From Heterotrichella gracilis (Eukaryota > Sar > Xanthophyceae > Tribonematales > Xanthonemataceae), in NCBI GenBank assembly GCA_032358255.1, contig JAULBX010026330.1, positions 1 through 49,520 of the forward strand: DNA of 49,520 nt, read 5' to 3'. Below the pieces are notes generated by a model. The model saw only the letters and a list, made by a program, of their open reading frames with translations, was not told the DNA's origin and did no database searches. Both the position numbers and the translations under genes were made by a program. Numbering within the stretch: position 1 is the stretch's first letter; each line of letters begins with the position of its first letter. Of this stretch, positions 43,971 through 49,520 are shown in pieces.

Positions 43971-46900
43971 ATGCCCGCCAAAGATACCCGCACCCCCCAA
44001 GAGGTCCAGCAGCTCCTCCAGACCCGAAAAAACAAGAACAGCATCCCCTCGAGCCGCAAGTTCATTCGCTTGGAGAGGAAGGGAGACCAGATCTTGCTGG
44101 AGGATGGCACGGTGCTGTTTGACGACCTCAACCCTGTGGCCTCGCCATCGGTGGTGGATGACGACTGCATGGTGCTGGGGTTTGAGGCAGCGGGGCCCAC
44201 CGACATGGCGGACTTCCCCGTTGGAAAGGTGGGGATCCCCACTTCCCCTCGCCTCACCATACTTTTGGGAACTGTGGTTCTGCATATCCGTATGCATGCT
44301 GCTCCCATCTCTCCCTCTCCTCACCACTGCATGGCATGCCCCAAGAAGCTACATGGCAGCTGAAGCAACTGCCTCAGATAGTGGGAATGCCTCAATGCCT
44401 GCCAAGCCGCCACATGCCACACACACACACACAGATTCTAACACAGTCACTCACTCAATTACCACTCCTGCCGCAGTTCCAATTCTCCCGCTTTTTGGCT
44501 GCCGCCCGCTGCAAGCTGTGGTGGATGACACCAGAGTGGGGTACCAGCTGCCAGCAGCTTCCCCCCGAGACCCAGTTCCTGCTGGCTGAGGTCAAGGAAG
44601 GGGGACCCTATGTCATTTTGCTGCCGCTGATCGATGAGGACACTTTTAGGGGCACGTTGTGGCCGCCAAGGTAAAGATTACCCTAAATGGAGGCAAATAC
44701 CCTAGCGTAGCCTGTAGACCAGGATGCAACCCGCACACCAACCCACGGCGCCGCCTCCTCCGATACCCTTGCCGTGCGCATGGAGTCGGGCTGCCAGACA
44801 GTCATGGATTAACCCGCTCCAGGGTTTAGGGTTCAAAACTGGTTGGCGCTCCTTGTCCAACATCACTTGCTCATCCGGCTACAATCCTGAGTTGTACGGA
44901 AACTAAGCAAACGACTAAATTTCTCCCCCACAGACGCGAAAATGGCGGCGCCGCCTCCCCCGACACCCTTGTCCTGCGCATGGAGTCTGGCTGCCAGACT
45001 GTCATGGGGTCGCGATTCCAGCGCGCCCTCTACCTGGCTGCCGCATGGGATCCCTTTGAGCTTGTGGATGCTGCGGTGGCGGGGGCTGCTGCGCTGTCGG
45101 GGGGCGCCAAGCCCCTGTGGCAGAAGCAGGTGCCCGCCTCGCTGGACCTGTTTGGGTGGTGCACGTGGGACGCGTTCTACAGCAGCGTGTCGGCCAGAGG
45201 TGGGTGGCGGGGTGGTAGTGGCGGGGGGTGACGGTGGGGGGTGATGGTGGTGTGTGTGTCGATGGGTGGGTGTGTGGGGTAGGGTTGCAGCAGCTTGTTG
45301 ACCAGGGGCGAGGTGCACGTGGATGCCCGTCATTCATGCATGGCAGTCACTAAACATGGCCATGCTACATACCACCACACACAAAATACGTGAAACTTAG
45401 CTACCAACCCATCGCACGCTGACGCACTCAATCCCAACATTGAAACCCAACCCCAACCCCACCCGCACTAACCCCCTTTCCCAGGCATCTGCGATGGCCT
45501 GACCAGCCTGAACAGCAATGGCGTGCACCCCCGCCTGCTCATCATTGACGACGGCTGGCAGATGACGGACGTGGACCGCAAGTTCAGGCAGGCCCCAACT
45601 TCCAGGCAGATGCCGCAGGTATGCACTTCAATAGGAATATCCAACCGTGAGGTCGTCGTGCCTGAATTGCCTGTACCAATTGACGCCAGTACTTCAATAA
45701 GCGGTTTCATATCTGCCAGTTGATACTCCAACCCCAATCTCACTCCCCACCCACACAGCAACCCCAAATGTGCGCCGCCAACCAAAGCTACATCGACTCA
45801 TAAACCCTAAACCCTAAACATCGCTTTCCTCCCCTGCCAGGTGGGCGCTGCCAGTCAGAGCCACATCGACTCATAAACCCTAAACCCTAAACATTGCTTT
45901 TCTCTCCTGCCAGGTGGGCGCCGCCAACCAGAGCTACATCGACGCAGAGATTGAGGTGCTGAGCAGTGTGGCGCGCGTGTCAGAGGTCATCCCACCAGGC
46001 AGCTCCACAGGTGGGTTTAGGGTTTAGGGTCATGGTTCGTAGGTGGTGGGGTGGCGAGTGGGTGTAGTGGGGGCTGTGTGCATGTGGGGTGGGTGGCTGG
46101 GGAGGCGGCAAAAGCATATGCATGCACGCATACATGCCCCGTGTTTGCGGGTGCTGGAAGTTGGTGGGTTGTACACGCAACTGGCTGTTGTGCGTGATAC
46201 ACTCGTCAGCAACATTGCAAAGCATGACGACCCTTCTCAACGCACTTGCCCCTGTTTGTAAACCCCCTTCGCTAAGATCCGCTAGCAGCTGGTGCGTTGT
46301 CGAAATGTGAAATTGACTTCAAGCCCCTGACCCGACACCTGATTTTCTTTTGTTAACCCTACCCACACCCTTGCAGGTCGCTTGCTGGAGGAGATTGCTT
46401 CTGTGGACGAGGCGCCTGATGCCGCCAAGTTCCGCCCCCAACACAAGGGGGAGGAAGGGATGAAGCTCAAGAAAATAGAGGAGGAAAAGGAGCAGACAGC
46501 GCTGCAGCAGCAGGGCTCGATGATGAGGAGGTGGGTGGCGGTGGTGATGGGGTTGTGGGAGGCGGTAAAGAGGGTTTGATTGAGTTTCAGCAGCAGGGGT
46601 CAGTGCTCATGATGCGGAATATCAAGTGGGGTTGGGGAGGGTTATGCAACCTCATCAAGCAGGGCTGATGCTCAGCATGTATACATGACCTGTGGTCAGT
46701 AAGTACTGCGTACAGTATGGCCACTTTGTACACAGGCACATGGCTGCTCCACCATTGCAATCCCCACCCTCCACCACCACCTCACCCCCCCACCCCCCAC
46801 CCCGCAGCGCCTCCATGAAGATTGTGCAGACCTGCCTGGGATTCGTCATGGGCATCCTCTCCGCCATCCTCCTCACATTCTACCAGTGGGTGGTGGACCC

Positions 46901-49213
46901 AGCTGCCCCCGGGAGCTGGCCAGTGCGCTTCTTCGCCTACCTGGCGCATGGCCCCCTGAAGGATATGATGCTGGATTTCTTCGCCACCAGCGGCAACTTC
47001 ACGCGCAGGCTGATCAGCGTGCGCGCCAACGGCAAGTTCTCGGGGATCGACGCGGGGGCGGACGAGTTCTTCTCGGTGCGTTTGGGGATGGGGGTGGGGC
47101 GGGTCATGTGCAACACATTTCCGGTGGAGTCACACTGTACTAAAGAAATTTCTCAGCCATAATTCTCCCCACACCCATTCCCTGCAGGGCCGGCTTGCCA
47201 ACTGCCCAGCGTTGTTCCCCACCTGAAAACCCTGAACCCTAAAGTGGAAACTCTTAACCCTAATCCTTACTTCTCCCACTCCCTGCAGGACCGGCCTGCC
47301 GACCTGCGCAGCGTTGTCTCCCACCTGAAGACCACCTTTGGGCTTGACCACATCTACTGCTGGCACGGGCTGAGCGCATACTGGGCGGGGGTGGCGGGGC
47401 CGGAGGAGTCGGAGGTGGGTGGGGAGGGTGGGGGGTGGCGAGGGTGGACGTGGTGGTGGTGGTGATTTTGGGCTTTTGTATATTCTGCTGTTGGCTGAGC
47501 ATACTGAGGGCATGCTGGCTCAAAATCTAGGGCATAAAAATTCTGGAATCTTATTTACGACTTCCGCTCTCACCACCCTTGAGTGAGAGGGAATGAAACC
47601 CTGAACCCGAACCTCGATGCCTGTGCAGGTTGCCACCTACCAGTCGCGCATCGTGTACGCCACACCCACCGCGGGTCTGTCCGAGATTGAGCCCTCGCTG
47701 CTGTGGAACCCAGCGGTGATCAGCGGGGTGGGCGTGCCGCAGGACGCGCAGCAGCTGTTTTTGGACATGCACGAGTACCTGGCGTCGGCAGGTGGGTGCC
47801 ATGTGTGTGGAGGGGGGTTTGGGGTGGTGGTGACAGTGAAGGAAGTGGCGATATTATGATCCTGAATTTTGTAATGAATAAAACGGATGGGCATGGACGA
47901 GATGCCCAGCACCTGTTTGACCATGCATGCATCACCCTAATTGGTGGTGATTGAGGAATGGGTTGGGTTTGATACTTTGTGTGCACGGATAAATGTGGTT
48001 GTTGCATCTTCCCCTCCTCCACCATCACCGGCCCCTCACCCACCCATCCCCTCATCCCCAGGCATCAGCGGTGTGAAGGTGGACTGCCAGGCTGGAGTGG
48101 GCCTGGTAGGCAGCGCGACAGGAGGCGGCCCCTCGGCTGCCCTGGCCTTCCACCAGGCATTGGAGCACAGCGTGGCGCTGCACTTCCCTGGAAACCACGT
48201 CATCAACTGCATGTGCCACTCCACTGAGAACGTGTACAGGTGGGTAGGGTGGGGTAGGGTACAGTAGTGGGTGTGGGGGGAAGACATGAGTGCAGGTGTG
48301 TGGGTTCAGCAACCCACACACCTGTCACTACAGTGATTACTGCATGCACATACGCGCGTGCATTGTGCATGCGCATGCACAATGCATGCACAATGCATGC
48401 ATTAAATGATGTACGGGTGATGGCAAGCATGTGAGAGTGTAAACCAGATCCTTGTGCATGTACATCAATTCCATGCAGGCAATTTACCGGAGGGAATGAG
48501 TCGGATCATGGTGCATGCGAGGAAATGAGTCTGGTCATTGTGCATGGGATTGCCACCCCCACCCACCCACACCCATACCCACTCCACACCCCACTCCCCA
48601 CCGCAGGCACCTCAACAGCGCAGTCACCCGCGCATCAGACGACTTCTACCCGCGGGAGGCTGCGTCTTCCTCGCCCCACATCGCTGCATGCGCCTTCAAC
48701 TCCACCTTCTTTGGGGCGCTGGCGCAGCCTGACTGGGACATGTTCCATTCAAAGCATCCAGCAGGTAGGGGCCGCCTTGATATTAGAAATGCAATTCTAT
48801 ATGCAGATGTGTTGTCACTGTAGAATGCAGCATTGAAGAGCGACTTTTATGTGTACATAAATCTGAATTTAATTCTGTGGCGGGCCGATGTGTAGAAGTC
48901 CCAGAAAACCAAGGGTTGCTGTTTGAAGATTGCCACCAAAATTGTAGAAGAGGGGTCTGGGCAGAGGGTTATGGCAGAGCCTTTTACAATGTACACAAAT
49001 CCCATCCCATGCACAGGCGAGCTGCACGCCACAGCCCGTGCGGTGTCTGGCGGTCCTGTGTACATCAGCGACGCGCCCGGGAACCACGACCTAGGGTTGC
49101 TGAAGCGCCTGGTGCTGGGGGATGGGACTGTGCTGCGCGCGCTCATGCCTGGCCGGCCCACTGCGGATAGCCTGTTCTGTGATGTGCTGAGGGATGGGAA
49201 AAGCCTGCTCAAG
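43971..49213 (+). CDS. Raffinose synthase / alkaline alpha-galactosidase (SIP) family protein, 3' end outside window
   Basis: Twelve exons join in phase: 43971-44228, 44477-44670, 44934-45199, 45485-45618, 45914-46010, 46377-46530, 46808-47075, 47289-47414, 47629-47791, 48062-48239, 48607-48764 and 49017-49213, giving 731 residues so far. A start at 43860 adds 37 residues and is equally open. Family marks in order: [60 protein letters not shown] (nucleophile Asp), ASDDFYP (acid/base region), QPDWDMFHS and [13 protein letters not shown]. These enzymes move or remove galactose on raffinose-family sugars; substrate cannot be told from sequence. Between DDGWQ and DHIYCWH there is an unusually long insert (exons 5-7) with a charged coiled segment and a probable membrane helix ([20 protein letters not shown]). 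The last exon ends in a donor (49213), so the C-terminal part is missing only because the window ends. Confidence 0.93.
44737..44812 (+). repeat. Copy of the start of exon 3, raffinose-synthase-like gene
   Basis: GGCGCCGCCTCCTCCGATAC through GCTGCCAGACAGTCATGG matches 44946-45006 of exon 3 with about seven changes. It lies ~205 bases upstream and runs into TAACCC. Confidence 0.9.
45770..45913 (+). repeat. Two ~72-bp tandem copies of the exon 5 acceptor junction, raffinose-synthase-like gene
   Basis: Units start at ~45770, 45841 and the true exon at 45914 (spacing 71 and 73). The middle copy keeps the CCTGCCAG acceptor, reads [11 protein letters not shown] and then a TAA stop within CATAAACCCTAAACCC. 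The first copy has lost its acceptor. Using the middle acceptor would stop translation. Confidence 0.93.
47181..47232 (+). repeat. Decoy copy of the exon 8 acceptor junction, raffinose-synthase-like gene
   Basis: CCCTGCAGGGCCGGCTTGCC and the next ~25 bases repeat 47281-47326 with several changes, 99 bases upstream. It ends in CCTGAAAACCCTGAACCC, a degenerate telomere-like run. Confidence 0.9.
48293..48410. repeat. Hairpin plus long GCATGC palindromes in intron 10
   Basis: A 14-base perfect stem with a 4-base loop lies at 48293-48324 (outer CAGGTGTGTGGGTT). A perfect 28-base palindrome centred on GCATGC|GCATGC follows at 48359-48386, then overlapping AATGCATGCACAATGCATGC. All fall within an intron of the raffinose-synthase-like gene. 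Confidence 0.9.
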
Positions 49214-49520
49214 GTGGGTGAAAGAAAAGAAAGACGGAAGGGGGAGAAAGGGAGGAGCTGGTGGTGTCATGAGTGGTTGCATGTATTTATGGATGCATCC
49301 AGTGAGGATCAATCCCTGTCTGATCTTGCTGCCCCTTGCACCACCCCTCACATGCCCATCTTGGGAGGGCAGAATACCCTACCCCACCCCGTGCCCCTCC
49401 CTCCACAGTCATTTCACCCCGCCCCCCCCCCCCCCCCGGGGGGGGGGGGACGGGGTGTCACATCGGGACAGCCACAGGCTTTAGCGCTTCCTGGCAACCT
49501 TTCGGGCGGTCGTCTTGCGG
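49214..49520. other. Window end: start of intron 12 and a poly-C/poly-G join
   Basis: Intron sequence follows the exon 12 donor. A run of ~17 C followed by ~13 G lies at about 49422-49450. Beyond it, the minus strand reads a 12-codon basic end ([12 protein letters not shown]) and TAA at 49481-49483. The homopolymer join may be an assembly artefact, so the last 70 bases may not be contiguous with the rest. Confidence 0.35.

Noticed and set aside
1-49520. Naming the organism to genus
   Set aside because: Gene content and intron style fit a chlorophycean alga, but no marker here separates genera without a database search.

Overview
This window is nuclear DNA of a green alga (Chlorophyta; a chlorophycean is my best guess, genus not determined). 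The genes are split into many short exons with GT donors (often GTGAGT or GTGGGT) and TGCAG-type acceptors. The proteins are plant-like: SnRK2 kinase, SUVH methyltransferase, FIE/EED, raffinose-synthase-like glycosidase and DUF1995. TAG and TGA serve as ordinary stops. Introns and spacers are littered with plant-type telomere heptamers (CCCTAAA/TTTAGGG), short tandem repeats and TGCATGCA palindromes.

Layout, left to right. (1) 493-3258, minus: organelle-targeted RanBP2 zinc-finger protein. (2) 3821-8533, plus: Msp1/ATAD1 AAA ATPase, divergent from (1). (3) 9876-10915, plus: CDGSH iron-sulfur (NEET) protein. (4) 11954-16565, minus: ubiquilin/DSK2, convergent with (3), carrying a 1.17 kb terminal-inverted-repeat element in an intron. 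(5) 17460-26856, plus: SUVH-type histone methyltransferase (SRA, pre-SET, SET, post-SET), divergent from (4). (6) 29224-31816, minus: DUF1995 protein, probably plastid. (7) 34675-37323, minus: SnRK2 kinase. (8) 38290-42621, minus: ESC/FIE/EED WD40 protein of Polycomb PRC2. (9) 43971 (or 43860) to beyond the right edge, plus: raffinose-synthase/alkaline alpha-galactosidase family protein, cut by the window end. I checked reading phase across every exon junction given for the nine models. All are in phase, so the structures are well supported without transcripts.

The genes do not form one pathway. Two are chromatin repressors of different systems (H3K9 methylation and PRC2), two concern protein quality control (Msp1 and ubiquilin), and the rest serve stress signalling, plastid or mitochondrial functions and sugar metabolism.

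The most unusual signal is structural. In eight of the nine genes, intron sequence next to exons contains degenerate or near-perfect tandem copies of exon-intron junctions. Copies of an exon 5' edge lie upstream of the true acceptor, and copies of a 3' edge lie downstream of the true donor. They often keep the AG or GT splice signal and often abut telomere-like heptamers. Introns here appear to grow by serial tandem duplication across splice junctions, leaving arrays of decoy splice sites. The best examples are a 237-bp unit in the SUVH gene, a 67-bp unit in the Msp1 gene, five donor copies after SUVH exon 13, and about 72-bp units in the raffinose-synthase-like gene.
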